Positions 36,510 to 44,897 of a stretch of 64,000 nucleotides of DNA are shown piece after piece. Location of the stretch: the NCBI GenBank assembly GCA_002307725.1, contig DBUB01000018.1, forward strand, positions 1 to 64,000. The letters are read 5' to 3'. Below the pieces are notes generated by a model. It searched no databases and had not been told where the DNA came from. It was given only the letters and a program-made list of their open reading frames with translations. The stretch is from Alphaproteobacteria bacterium UBA1301. GTDB lineage: Bacteria > Pseudomonadota > Alphaproteobacteria > Micropepsales > Micropepsaceae. Position 1 is the stretch's first letter. Every line of letters begins with the position of its first letter. Made by a program: the position numbers and the translations under genes.

Positions 36510-37209
36510 ACCCCTCCTCCAGCGCGAAGGCGGCGGCCGCCGCTGCGTGCAAGGCGGTGGTGTCGAACAGCGGCACCGCGGCATCGCCGGCCGTCACCAG
36601 CAGCGGGATCTCGGTGCAGCCAAGAATAACGCCTTGGGCGCCTTGGGCGGCGAGCCCGGCGATGATCGCGGCCAACCGCGCCCGCGACGGCTCAAGGAAG
36701 CGGCCACAGCACAACTCCGCGAAGATGATGCGATGGACTTCGTCGGCGTCATCGCCGTCCGGCGTCAGGATGTCGAGATCGAAGCGCGACGTGAGCCGGC
36801 CCTTCAACACCTCTGGGCGCTCCATGGTGAATTTGGTGCCGAGCAGGCCGACACGACTGAGACCCTCGGCCACAATCGCTTCACCGAGCGGATCGGCGAT
36901 GTGCAGCACCGGAACCTGCACCGCCTTCTCGAGTGCGGACACGCACAGGTGCATGGTGTTGGTGCAGATGAGAAGCACATCGGCACCAGCCTCTACCAGA
37001 CCTTGTCCGGCGCGCGCGATCGTCGCGTCGCATTCAGCCCAATTGCCGGCGCGTTGCAGCGCCGCAATGTCCTCGAAATCGAACGAGTGCATCAGGATGC
37101 GTGCTGAATGCACGCCGCCGAGCCGCTTCTGCACGGCCTCGTTGATCAGGCGGTAATAGGTGACGGTCGATTCCCAACTCATCCCGCCGATCAGACCGAT
37201 TGTCTTCAT
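36508..37209 (-). CDS. Aspartate/glutamate racemase family protein
   Basis: A 233-residue cofactor-free racemase. Both catalytic cysteines are present, in LICTNTMH and LGCTEIP, and the start MKTIGLIGGMSWESTVTYY is typical of the YgeA-like aspartate racemase group. The start 37209 has GGAGGGAAGG before it; the longer frame from 37350 has none. The stop codon lies inside the REP-like repeat. Substrate (aspartate, glutamate or broad) cannot be fixed from sequence. Confidence 0.85.
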   Translation of the reverse strand: MKTIGLIGGMSWESTVTYYRLINEAVQKRLGGVHSARILMHSFDFEDIAALQRAGNWAECDATIARAGQGLVEAGADVLLICTNTMHLCVSALEKAVQVPVLHIADPLGEAIVAEGLSRVGLLGTKFTMERPEVLKGRLTSRFDLDILTPDGDDADEVHRIIFAELCCGRFLEPSRARLAAIIAGLAAQGAQGVILGCTEIPLLVTAGDAAVPLFDTTALHAAAAAAFALEEG

Positions 37210-37235
37210 CCTTCCCTCCGTTGACGGAAGGGAAC

Positions 37236-37919
37236 CTATCCGGCCAACAGTCCGGCGAGTATGGCCGCACACTGAGCATCGGCCACGCCGTCGATGCATG
37301 ACGGGCGGAAGTGGCGCTGAAACGCCGTAATCACGCATTTGAGAGAGCACTCGACATGCGGCGGAACGCCGTAGCCGAACTCAGACAGCCTGGCGGCGAA
37401 CGCACCCATCGGCGCGGCAGGTTTCGGCCACAGCCCGATGCCATCCGCGGCCAGCAGGGGCCAAGGGAACAGTTCGCCGGGATCGGTCTTGCGCGCCGGT
37501 GCCACATCGGAATGGCCGAGCACGCGGTGGGGCGAAATCGCGTGACGCGCGAGAATGCCGTGACAGAGCTCGATCAGTGCGGCGATCTGGCGCTCGGCAA
37601 ACGGCTGATAGCCAAATTCGTGACCAGGATTGACGAGCTCGATGCCGATCGAGCGGCCGTTGACGTTCTTCTCGCCCGCCCAGAACGAGACGCCGGCGTG
37701 CCAAGCGCGGCGCTCTTCCGGCACATGGCGATAGACGCAACCGCCGCGATCGATCGTGTAATGCGCCGAGACCTTGGCCTTGGGATCGGTGAGACGGGCC
37801 AGCGCCTCGTCCGAGGTCTTCATGCCGGTGTAGTGCAGCACCAGCATGTCGATGGCGGCGCCATCGGGGCGCGCATCGTGGTTGGGCGACGGGCATTCAA
37901 CAAAATGGAACGGCATCAT
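37236..37919 (-). CDS. AmpD-like N-acetylmuramoyl-L-alanine amidase
   Basis: A zinc amidase of the Amidase_2 family with a C-terminal peptidoglycan-binding-like segment. The 227 residues show the zinc ligands in LVLHYTG (His), VLGHSDV (His) and RKTDPGELF (Asp next to the catalytic Lys). No signal peptide is visible, so it is probably the cytosolic type that recycles anhydro-muropeptides. The start overlaps the ribbon-helix-helix gene by four bases. Confidence 0.87.
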   Translation of the reverse strand: MMPFHFVECPSPNHDARPDGAAIDMLVLHYTGMKTSDEALARLTDPKAKVSAHYTIDRGGCVYRHVPEERRAWHAGVSFWAGEKNVNGRSIGIELVNPGHEFGYQPFAERQIAALIELCHGILARHAISPHRVLGHSDVAPARKTDPGELFPWPLLAADGIGLWPKPAAPMGAFAARLSEFGYGVPPHVECSLKCVITAFQRHFRPSCIDGVADAQCAAILAGLLAG

Positions 37920-38230
37920 ACGAAGATCTTATAAGCCACCGTCTCGCCGTTGGCGCGTTTTAAGGAAAACTCCGCACCCTTTTCGTGTTCGTCGACCAGG
38001 GCCTCGAACAGGCGCAGGGCATTGCGGATGACTTCGGCATAGGACGCCGCTTCGGTGCGGTCTTTGAGACGCTGCAGCCGGTCCATCGCTTGCGGCGGTA
38101 GTTCGAGCTGCACCCGTGTGGTGGCGCGCGACGGTTCTTCGCCGCCCGTTTCCATCGCATCGGCGGCAGCACGCATGGCTTCGGCCGTCATGCCGCGGAA
38201 GCGGCGCCGATAGTGACTGTGATCGTGCAT
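37916..38230 (-). CDS. Ribbon-helix-helix-like protein
   Basis: A 104-residue protein. Residues about 38-80 (RVQLELPPQAMDRLQRLKDR, then ASYAEVIRNALRLFEALV) fit a ribbon-helix-helix DNA-binding fold like CopG. The N terminus is His/Arg-rich. It overlaps the amidase start by four bases and follows a small membrane-protein gene. It may bind the 11-base tandem repeat upstream of this three-gene unit. Confidence 0.65.
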   Translation of the reverse strand: MHDHSHYRRRFRGMTAEAMRAAADAMETGGEEPSRATTRVQLELPPQAMDRLQRLKDRTEAASYAEVIRNALRLFEALVDEHEKGAEFSLKRANGETVAYKIFV

Positions 38231-38242
38231 GGCCCCTCTCCT

Positions 38243-38569
38243 TCAATCGCGATGGCGCAGGCCGGCGAGGATCGCCGCCAGACCCAAGACGGCGAGCCCG
38301 CCGATAATCAGATGGTGCAGATGCTTCTCGCGAAAATCGTGAATCGCTTCCACGCCGTCGCGTGCGCCCCGGCTATCGCGCCAAGCGCGGCGGCGGGCGT
38401 GCCATTCCTCATGCATCTGATGGCGGAAACGCCGCCAAGCCTCGCGCCGCGCCTCGTTGCGGCTGTGGCAGGTGCCGAGATCTTCAGCTTCGGGCTGCGT
38501 TTCGGTTTCGGGGCGATTTTTTTCGTCGACCGGGAAATCTTCCCCCACACCGACGCCAATTTTGCTCAT
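38243..38569 (-). CDS. Small hypothetical protein with C-terminal membrane segment
   Basis: A 108-residue protein: acidic N terminus, a central stretch rich in Arg, Trp and His (RREAWRRFRHQMHEEW) and one membrane segment near residues 86-104. No family recognised. First gene of the unit leading to the ribbon-helix-helix protein and amidase. Confidence 0.55.
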   Translation of the reverse strand: MSKIGVGVGEDFPVDEKNRPETETQPEAEDLGTCHSRNEARREAWRRFRHQMHEEWHARRRAWRDSRGARDGVEAIHDFREKHLHHLIIGGLAVLGLAAILAGLRHRD

Positions 38570-38623
38570 AGAGCCTCCTATCGTGGTATCCGGACGCTGT
38601 ATTTCAGGCGTTCCGTTGAGTGT

Positions 38624-38645
38624 TATATCATCAATATATCATCAA
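38624..38645. promoter_or_regulatory. Two perfect tandem 11-base repeats, probable operator
   Basis: TATATCATCAA occurs twice head to tail, 55 bases before the start of the small membrane-protein gene. It is very AT-rich against the local background. Short tandem repeats of this length suit ribbon-helix-helix dimers, so autoregulation by the protein at 37916-38230 is a reasonable guess. Confidence 0.6.
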
Positions 38646-38739
38646 ATGTCAAGCGCAAACCGCATGGGCAAGCTTAAGCCAAACCTGCTAGCGCCCCACG
38701 GGAAGCGCAGGCTAAGAAGGTAACCGCAAAGGAACGCGC

Positions 38740-38925
38740 ATGACCGAGACGCCGGACCGCAACGACGTCGGCCGCAAGGCCAATGAATTGTCGGCCGAAC
38801 TTGGCCTCGGCGCCCACCGCCACGCGCGCCAGCTTGCCAAAGAAGCGACAGCGGCGGGCAATGGCGAACAGGCCGCGTTCTGGACGGCCGTCGCTGATCA
38901 ACTCAGTCCGCGCTGCTCGATTTAA
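38740..38925 (+). CDS. Small hypothetical protein
   Basis: A 61-residue soluble, Ala/Glu-rich protein (helical, ending LSPRCSI). AAAGGA precedes the ATG. It ends 8 bases before the convergent DnaJ-domain gene. No family recognised. Confidence 0.55.
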   Translation: MTETPDRNDVGRKANELSAELGLGAHRHARQLAKEATAAGNGEQAAFWTAVADQLSPRCSI

Positions 38926-38933
38926 GCCCGGCC

Positions 38934-39656
38934 TCAGTTGACGCCGCGTTCTTTCAGAATTTTCTCATAGGCGCCATTGATCGCCGCCAGTTTGTCGGTG
39001 GCGATCTTCACGAACTCTTCCGGCACGCCGCGCGCAATCAGGCTGTCGGGATGGTTCTCGCGCACCAGCCGGTAATAGCTGCGCCTGATCTCGTCGTTGT
39101 CCGCTTCGTAGCCGACACCGAGCACCATATAGGGATCGGCGGCATCGGGCGCAAAATGCGAGGCGCGGATGCGGCGGAACTCGCCGGGTGAAAATCCGAA
39201 AATCTCGGCCACGTGTTCGAGGAACGCTTCCTCGTCGGGGTGTAACACGGCGTCAGCAGCGGCGATCTCGAACAACCCATCGAGGATGTCTTCCAACACG
39301 GCGGGCTGGGCGGCATACATCCGTGCGATCTGTTGGGCATAGGCCTCAAAGCCGGCGGTATCCTGACGCGCCAGATCGAAGAAGCGGCGCACGGTCACCT
39401 GTTCCTCCGGCGGGACGCGGAAGATGCGCTCGAACGCGCCGATCTCCTCTTCGGTGACAACACCGTCAGCCTTGGCCATCTTGGCGGCCAGTCCGATCAT
39501 CGCGATGGTGAAGGCGATGCCAGGATCGCCACCGCCCAGCGCCTCAACGCCGCGGTCGAACAGGTAATGACCCGCCACCAGCCCGAGGGCCGCGCCCAAC
39601 GGACCGCCCACGAGCAAGCCGGCCGCTCCACCGCCGATTTTTCCCCAGATGGACAT
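38934..39656 (-). CDS. TerB and DnaJ domain membrane protein (DjlA-like)
   Basis: A 240-residue co-chaperone. The N terminus has a glycine-zipper membrane segment (about 7-33), then a TerB-like helical domain (about 45-150), then a C-terminal J domain (about 172-236) with the HPD motif in ENHPDSL. E. coli DjlA has the same order. It should stimulate DnaK at the inner membrane. Confidence 0.88.
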   Translation of the reverse strand: MSIWGKIGGGAAGLLVGGPLGAALGLVAGHYLFDRGVEALGGGDPGIAFTIAMIGLAAKMAKADGVVTEEEIGAFERIFRVPPEEQVTVRRFFDLARQDTAGFEAYAQQIARMYAAQPAVLEDILDGLFEIAAADAVLHPDEEAFLEHVAEIFGFSPGEFRRIRASHFAPDAADPYMVLGVGYEADNDEIRRSYYRLVRENHPDSLIARGVPEEFVKIATDKLAAINGAYEKILKERGVN

Positions 39657-39711
39657 GAGGCCAAGCTAAACGGCAAACTCGGCGAAATTACAACCGTAGG
39701 CGAGGTGTGAG

Positions 39712-40386
39712 ATGACGACCGTGCTGATTACTGGAGCCAATCGCGGACTTGGGCTCGAATTCGCCCGCCAATACCGGGCCAATGGCGCCGATGTCATCGC
39801 TTGCTGCCGCGCTCCGGCAAAAGCCGATTTGCTGAACGCCCTCGCCGTGAAGGTACTGGAACTCGACGTCACCGATTCGGCGAGCATCAACACCCTCGCC
39901 GCCGCCCTCAAAGGCACACCGATCGACATCCTGATCGCCAGCGCCGGCATCTGGGGGCCCGAGCGTCAAGGCGCCGACGATTGCGACTTCGATCGCATCC
40001 TCGAAGTTCTTACCGTCAACAGCGTCGGCCCCTGGCGCGTGGCGCGCGCCCTCAAGGCAAACCTGGTTGCCGGTTACGACAAGAAGCTGGTGGTGATCAC
40101 CTCAAAGATGGGATCGATCTCGGATTCCTCAGGCGGTTCGATCGCCTATCGCGCGTCGAAAGCCGCGCTCAACATGATTATGCATGCGGTCGCCAAAGAG
40201 TGGGCGCGCGACGGACTGAAGGTCGGCATCTTCCATCCCGGCTGGGTCCAGACCGACATGGGCGGCCCCCAGGCGCCGCTCGATGCGGAGGCGTCGATCA
40301 ACGGCCTCTGCGCCCGCATCGCCGAACTTTCGACCCGTACCAGCGGCCGTTTCATTGACTATGCCGGCAAAGAAATCGGCTGGTAA
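39712..40386 (+). CDS. Short-chain dehydrogenase/reductase
   Basis: A 224-residue SDR of the short C-factor-like group. The cofactor motif is TGANRGLG (residues 7-14), the active-site motif YRASK gives Tyr and Lys, and the upstream Ser is in VITSKMGSI. Substrate unknown. Its TAA stop directly abuts the stop of the convergent YwaF-like gene. Confidence 0.87.
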   Translation: MTTVLITGANRGLGLEFARQYRANGADVIACCRAPAKADLLNALAVKVLELDVTDSASINTLAAALKGTPIDILIASAGIWGPERQGADDCDFDRILEVLTVNSVGPWRVARALKANLVAGYDKKLVVITSKMGSISDSSGGSIAYRASKAALNMIMHAVAKEWARDGLKVGIFHPGWVQTDMGGPQAPLDAEASINGLCARIAELSTRTSGRFIDYAGKEIGW

Positions 40387-41106
40387 TCAGCGTTTCTTGC
40401 GCACCCACGCCACCACATCGACGAGGAAAAACGGCAGGTAGCAGACGAGCACCGCGATCAGCGCCAGCACCACGACATAAGGGATGTACCACGGCCACGC
40501 CGGCATCAAATCGTAGAGCGAGGCATGGCCCGGCTTGGCGCGCAGGAAGCCGTAATTGACCTTGAGCAGCCAATCGGCGACGCCCGCGATCACCATGTAG
40601 AGCAGCGACCAGCCGATCACCCGCGGAAGCGACTTCGGCGTCGCGCGCATGCCGCAGCCGAGGGTTAAGAACAGTACGGCCGCGATGATACCGCCATGGA
40701 AGGTCGAAAACTCGATGAAGCGGAAGGCGGGGAAGTCGTCGGGAATGTCCGGCGTGACAATGCCCTGCACCGTTCCGGCCATGGCCCAGAACCAAGCCAG
40801 CTCATAGGCCTTCTGGCTGCCCGTGATCAGCGCAATGACGGTGGCAATGGCCGCCCAACTGCACAGATCGAGCGGCAGCGCGTTGCCGATGTCGAGCCAC
40901 CCCTGGCGGGAAAAAACGATGTACCACGCGATCCAGACCCCGACGATCACAGCGGCGAAGGTCCACGCAATCACCCGCGACAAAGTGACGGACTTGGTCA
41001 ACCGCACCAGCGCCGCCAGCAGCAGCGGAACGATCACAATCAGTTCAAGCACGAGCCGGTGCGATGGTCCAAATACCACAAAAGGTGCCGCGAGCCCCCC
41101 CGCCAT
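40387..41106 (-). CDS. YwaF/TIGR02206-like integral membrane protein
   Basis: A 239-residue protein with six to seven hydrophobic segments. The pattern of FGPSHR at the start, DLCSWAA, and a C-terminal WPWYIPYV fits the TIGR02206 (YwaF) family, function unknown. GGAGGGAG precedes the ATG at 41106. The palindrome at 41118-41131 lies 12 bases upstream, inside its likely promoter or leader. Confidence 0.8.
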   Translation of the reverse strand: MAGGLAAPFVVFGPSHRLVLELIVIVPLLLAALVRLTKSVTLSRVIAWTFAAVIVGVWIAWYIVFSRQGWLDIGNALPLDLCSWAAIATVIALITGSQKAYELAWFWAMAGTVQGIVTPDIPDDFPAFRFIEFSTFHGGIIAAVLFLTLGCGMRATPKSLPRVIGWSLLYMVIAGVADWLLKVNYGFLRAKPGHASLYDLMPAWPWYIPYVVVLALIAVLVCYLPFFLVDVVAWVRKKR

Positions 41107-41117
41107 ACTCCCTCCTT

Positions 41118-41131
41118 GTCCACCGGTGTCA
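41118..41131. promoter_or_regulatory. LacI-type operator (11 of 14 match)
   Basis: GTCCACCGGTGTCA against the window consensus TGACACCGGTGTCA. It lies between the YwaF-like gene and the MFS transporter gene, which diverge. Confidence 0.55.
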
Positions 41132-41240
41132 ATTCCGTCATACTGCGTTTGTACTGGCCCGGGCTGGACGCTAAATGATCCCAAAATCGTGCCGTGTCCA
41201 ATCCCCTTCTGTCCCAGTGGGGGAGCGGCAATAGCACTAT

Positions 41241-41254
41241 CGTTACCGGTAACA
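41241..41254. promoter_or_regulatory. Weaker LacI-type operator
   Basis: CGTTACCGGTAACA, a self-complementary CCGG-centred site with 9 of 14 matches to the consensus, about 95 bases before the MFS gene start. Confidence 0.4.
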
Positions 41255-41347
41255 GCTCGTGCTATCGAATAGACAGGACCACATCCCGGCAGCAGAACCG
41301 GTCATCAAGATTTCGCGGCGGCGATCCCGCCCCAGGGAGAATATACA

Positions 41348-42685
41348 ATGAGTCAGACCGACCTTGGCGGAAACAAAGCGCCGCTGGCCATTATGAAGGC
41401 GGGAGGGGGGTATCGCTGGGTGATCTGCGCGCTGATCTTTGGCGCCACCAGCCTTCTCTATGTTGATCGCCTGACCCTCGGCTATCTAAAGGGCTCGCTG
41501 CAGGAACAATACAATTGGACCGACGCCGATTACGCCGGCGTGGTGCAGTGGTTCATGTTCGCGTATGCGGTCGGCTTCCTTTTGTTCGGTCAGTTGATCG
41601 ACAAGTTCGGTGCCAAGCGCGGCTACATGATCGCCGTCGCGGTTTGGACGGTGGCCCATCTGGCTTGTGCCGTGGTCGGCCTTCTTCCCGCGTCGTGGGT
41701 GCTGATCAGCTTTACGATCAGCTACACCGTGCTCGGTCTCGGTCAGGGCGGCAACTTCCCAGCCGCGCTCAAGACGGTGGCCGAATGGTTCCCGCAGCGC
41801 GAACGGTCGCTAGCGATCGGCATCTTCAATGCCGGAACCAATCTCGGTGCCATCCTGACGCCGCTGATCGTGCCTTTCGTGCTCATCTATTACGGCTGGC
41901 AATGGGCGATCGTCGCCACCGCGGGCCTGTCGATCATGTGGCTGTTCTTCTGGCTGCCGTTCTATTCCAAGCCGGCGGAAAGCAAATTCGTCAAAAAGTC
42001 TGAGCTTGCTTATATCGAAAGCGATCCCTTCGTTCCGGTGCGACAGCTTCCCTGGCTCACGGTGCTGCTCAAGAAAGAAACCTGGGCCTACGGCCTCGGC
42101 AAGCTGCTAACCGATCCGGTGTGGTTCTTCTATTCCTTTTGGCTGCCCGACTATTTCATGAAGACCTTCAAGGATCAGGTCGGCAACATCGCCGGCACGG
42201 CCTTGCCGATCATCATCATCTTCCTGGTTTCGGACGTCGGCTCAGTGTTCGGCGGATGGATGAGTTCGGCGATGATCAAGGCCGGCCTTACGGTCAACAA
42301 GGCGCGCAAGTTCTCGATGCTGATCTGCGCCGCTATGGTGCTGCCGATGGCTGCCTTCATCAACCTGACGCACAACATGTGGGCTTGGGTCGCCATCATC
42401 GGCCTTGCCGCTGCGGCGCACCAAGCCTTCTCGGCCAACCTAATGACCTTGACCTCGGACCTCCTGCCCAAGAGCGCTGTCGGGCGCTGCGCCGGCATCG
42501 GCGGGACCATGGGTGCGATCGGCGGCATCATCATGGCCAGGGGCGTCGGTACGGCGCTGACTTCGCACGGTGGATACACAATCATCTTCGTCGTCGCAGG
42601 CGTGATCTACCTTGTCGGCCTCTTGGTCATTCACCTCATTTCACCACGCCTCAAGCCGGCCGATTTCAGCATCAAAACGGCTTAA
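41348..42685 (+). CDS. MFS transporter, hexuronate (ExuT) type
   Basis: A 445-residue proton-coupled permease with about 12 transmembrane segments of the anion:cation symporter family (ExuT/GudP-like). Recognisable family stretches are YVDRLTLGYL in the first helix region, FGQLIDKFGAKRG after helix 2, and GQGGNFPAALKTVAEWFP. It likely imports galacturonate or glucuronate. GGGAGA precedes the ATG. The second permease at 46746 is clearly related. A terminator follows at 42737. Confidence 0.85.
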   Translation: MSQTDLGGNKAPLAIMKAGGGYRWVICALIFGATSLLYVDRLTLGYLKGSLQEQYNWTDADYAGVVQWFMFAYAVGFLLFGQLIDKFGAKRGYMIAVAVWTVAHLACAVVGLLPASWVLISFTISYTVLGLGQGGNFPAALKTVAEWFPQRERSLAIGIFNAGTNLGAILTPLIVPFVLIYYGWQWAIVATAGLSIMWLFFWLPFYSKPAESKFVKKSELAYIESDPFVPVRQLPWLTVLLKKETWAYGLGKLLTDPVWFFYSFWLPDYFMKTFKDQVGNIAGTALPIIIIFLVSDVGSVFGGWMSSAMIKAGLTVNKARKFSMLICAAMVLPMAAFINLTHNMWAWVAIIGLAAAAHQAFSANLMTLTSDLLPKSAVGRCAGIGGTMGAIGGIIMARGVGTALTSHGGYTIIFVVAGVIYLVGLLVIHLISPRLKPADFSIKTA

Positions 42686-42736
42686 AGGCGTACTTGTTCC
42701 CGTAAGGGAATGCGTTTGTTCGATTGCGATTTGCTG

Positions 42737-42769
42737 CAGGCCGGGGAAAACTCCGGCCTGTTTGCATTT
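42737..42769 (+). terminator. Hairpin terminator after MFS gene, just before zwf
   Basis: Arms CAGGCCGG and CCGGCCTG flank an 8-base loop and are followed by TTTGCATTT. The structure ends 11 bases before the zwf start codon. Confidence 0.75.
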
Positions 42770-42780
42770 GGATTGGATTG

Positions 42781-44220
42781 ATGGCGGACAAACAAGCTCT
42801 CGTGATCTTCGGCGCCACCGGCGACCTTGCGCTGAAAATGATTACCCCTTCGCTCTATTTTCTCGACATGGAACACCACCTGCCGGACGATCTCATCATC
42901 GTCGGCGTGGCGCGAAGCGTGATGGATGACGCCGCCTTTGCCGCCAAAGTACGCGACAGCGTCGCCCGGCACGCCGGAGCTGATTTTAACGAGGAGGTCT
43001 GGTCGCGTTTCGCCGGGCGCCTGTCCTATTGCGCCGGCGATGTGACCGACGACGCACCTTATCGCAAACTCGCCGAGCGGCTGAAGGACTGCGCTATTCC
43101 GCTCTGCTACCTTTCCACCTCGCCCGATTTCTTCGGACCTATCGCCCGGCACTTGAAGACCAGTGGCCTCGTCCATGCCGAAACCCGCATCGCAGTGGAA
43201 AAGCCGATCGGCCACGACCTGCAAAGCTCACGTGACATCGAGGCTGCGCTGGAAGAGTCGTTTCCCACCGATCGCATCCTCCGCGTCGATCACTATCTCG
43301 GCAAGGACACGGTGCAGAACCTGATCGCCCTGCGCTTCGCCAACACGCTGTTCGAACCGTTATGGAACAAGGATTCGATCGAGCACGTCCAGATCAGCGT
43401 TGCCGAGACCGTTGGCGTCGAGCGGCGCTGGTCTTATTATGATTCCTACGGCGCGCTGCGCGACATCGTGCAGAACCACATGCTGCAGCTTCTCTGCCTC
43501 ATCGCGATGGAACCGCCGCCCGACCTCGAAGCCGAATCCGTACATGCCGAAAAGGTCAAGGTGCTGCGTTCGCTGCGGCCGATCGGAGCTGCCGAAGTTG
43601 AGCGCGAGACTGTACGCGGGCAATATCGCAAGGGCTACACCGAAAGCGGCGCGGTACCCGGCTATACCGAAGAGACCGGCGGCGGAGTGTCGGACACCGA
43701 AACCTTCGTCGCCTTGCGCGCCCATATCGACAACTGGCGCTGGGCGGGCGTGCCGTTTTTCCTGCGCACCGGCAAACGCCTGCCGCAACGCGCGACCCAG
43801 ATCGTGGTGCAGTTCAAACCGGTGCCGCATTCGATCTTCCACCGCACCATGAACGTGCCCAACCGGCTCCTCATCCGCCTGCAACCACAGGAAGAGATTG
43901 CACTTCAAATCATGAACAAGACGCCGGAGCTGGAAGCGGTGCGGCTGGCCCCGGTGACACTCGACCTCAATTTGATCGATGCCTTTCGCACCACGCGGCG
44001 GCGCATCGCCTATGAGCGGCTTATCTTCGATGCGCTGAAGGGCTCGGCGTTTCTGTTCGTGCGGCGCGACGAAGTTGAAACGGCGTGGAGCTGGATCGAC
44101 CGCATTGCCGCCGGCTGGAAGGAACGCGACATGCGCCCCCTGCCCTATACCGCAGGCACTTGGGGACCATCGAGTTCCTTCGCCCTCACCGAACGCCAGG
44201 GCTATTCCTGGGTCGAGTAA
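42781..44220 (+). CDS. zwf: Glucose-6-phosphate 1-dehydrogenase
   Basis: First enzyme of the oxidative pentose phosphate and Entner-Doudoroff routes, making NADPH. The 479 residues have the dinucleotide motif IFGATGDLA (8-16) and the active-site signature RVDHYLGKD. FGATGDLALK replaces the more common FGASGDLAxRK. Start 42781 gives the conserved N terminus; the frame from 42724 runs through the upstream hairpin. Its stop abuts that of msrA. Entner-Doudoroff flow would feed the same 2-keto-3-deoxygluconate pool as the uronate genes, a plausible link. Confidence 0.93.
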   Translation: MADKQALVIFGATGDLALKMITPSLYFLDMEHHLPDDLIIVGVARSVMDDAAFAAKVRDSVARHAGADFNEEVWSRFAGRLSYCAGDVTDDAPYRKLAERLKDCAIPLCYLSTSPDFFGPIARHLKTSGLVHAETRIAVEKPIGHDLQSSRDIEAALEESFPTDRILRVDHYLGKDTVQNLIALRFANTLFEPLWNKDSIEHVQISVAETVGVERRWSYYDSYGALRDIVQNHMLQLLCLIAMEPPPDLEAESVHAEKVKVLRSLRPIGAAEVERETVRGQYRKGYTESGAVPGYTEETGGGVSDTETFVALRAHIDNWRWAGVPFFLRTGKRLPQRATQIVVQFKPVPHSIFHRTMNVPNRLLIRLQPQEEIALQIMNKTPELEAVRLAPVTLDLNLIDAFRTTRRRIAYERLIFDALKGSAFLFVRRDEVETAWSWIDRIAAGWKERDMRPLPYTAGTWGPSSSFALTERQGYSWVE

Positions 44221-44886
44221 TCAACGCGCGGCCAGCGTGACCGGCTCTGCCCGGTAGAGATCGGGATAAAGCCGCTTCAGCTTCTCGAGTTTGGGCAGAT
44301 CGTTGACCACGATATAGGGCGCGCTGGGATTACGGATCAGATAATCCTGGTGATAGGCTTCCGCCGGATAAAATCCGCTGAGGTTCGACAGGCGCGTTGC
44401 GATTGGCTGCGAGAACGCATGGGCCGCGCCAAGCTGAATGATATAGGCTTCTGCAACACGGCGCTGCGCCGGATCGGCGGCGAAAATCTCGGAACGGTAT
44501 TGTGGGCCTTGGTCGGGACCCTGGCGGTTCACGGTCGTTGGATCCATCACCGAGAAATAGACCTGCAACAAACGGCCGTAGGAAACCTGATGCGGAGCGA
44601 ACCGCACCTGCACGGCTTCGGCGTGACCGGTGTTGCCGCCTTCGACAGCGCGGTAACGCGCCGTGGTCGCCGCACCACCGGAATAACCGGCGGTCACCGC
44701 GCGTACCCCTTTGACGTGCTGGAACACGCCCGCGATGCCCCAGAAGCAGCCGCCCGCCAGCACCGCGGTTTGGATGCCGTCCGTGGCCGGAACATCCTGC
44801 TGCGGCACCGGCAAAGGACGCGCGGTTTCTTCGGCCAAGGCCGGAACCGAAAGAATGGTGGCGGCGATGAGCAAAGATTTCAGCAT
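44221..44886 (-). CDS. msrA: Exported peptide methionine sulfoxide reductase MsrA
   Basis: It reduces methionine-S-sulfoxide in damaged proteins. The 221 residues start with a Sec signal peptide (MLKSLLIAATILSVPALA), so the enzyme is periplasmic. The active site is GGCFWG, with GYSGG and the glutamates/tyrosines of the family (GHAEAVQV, YHQDYL). Start 44886 has GGAGG before it. Downstream of msrB by 11 bases. Confidence 0.92.
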   Translation of the reverse strand: MLKSLLIAATILSVPALAEETARPLPVPQQDVPATDGIQTAVLAGGCFWGIAGVFQHVKGVRAVTAGYSGGAATTARYRAVEGGNTGHAEAVQVRFAPHQVSYGRLLQVYFSVMDPTTVNRQGPDQGPQYRSEIFAADPAQRRVAEAYIIQLGAAHAFSQPIATRLSNLSGFYPAEAYHQDYLIRNPSAPYIVVNDLPKLEKLKRLYPDLYRAEPVTLAAR

Positions 44887-44897
44887 CGAATCCTCCT

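Noticed and set aside
41290..41320. AACCGGTCA string before the MFS gene as another operator
   Set aside because: Only about half of the 14 positions match the palindrome.
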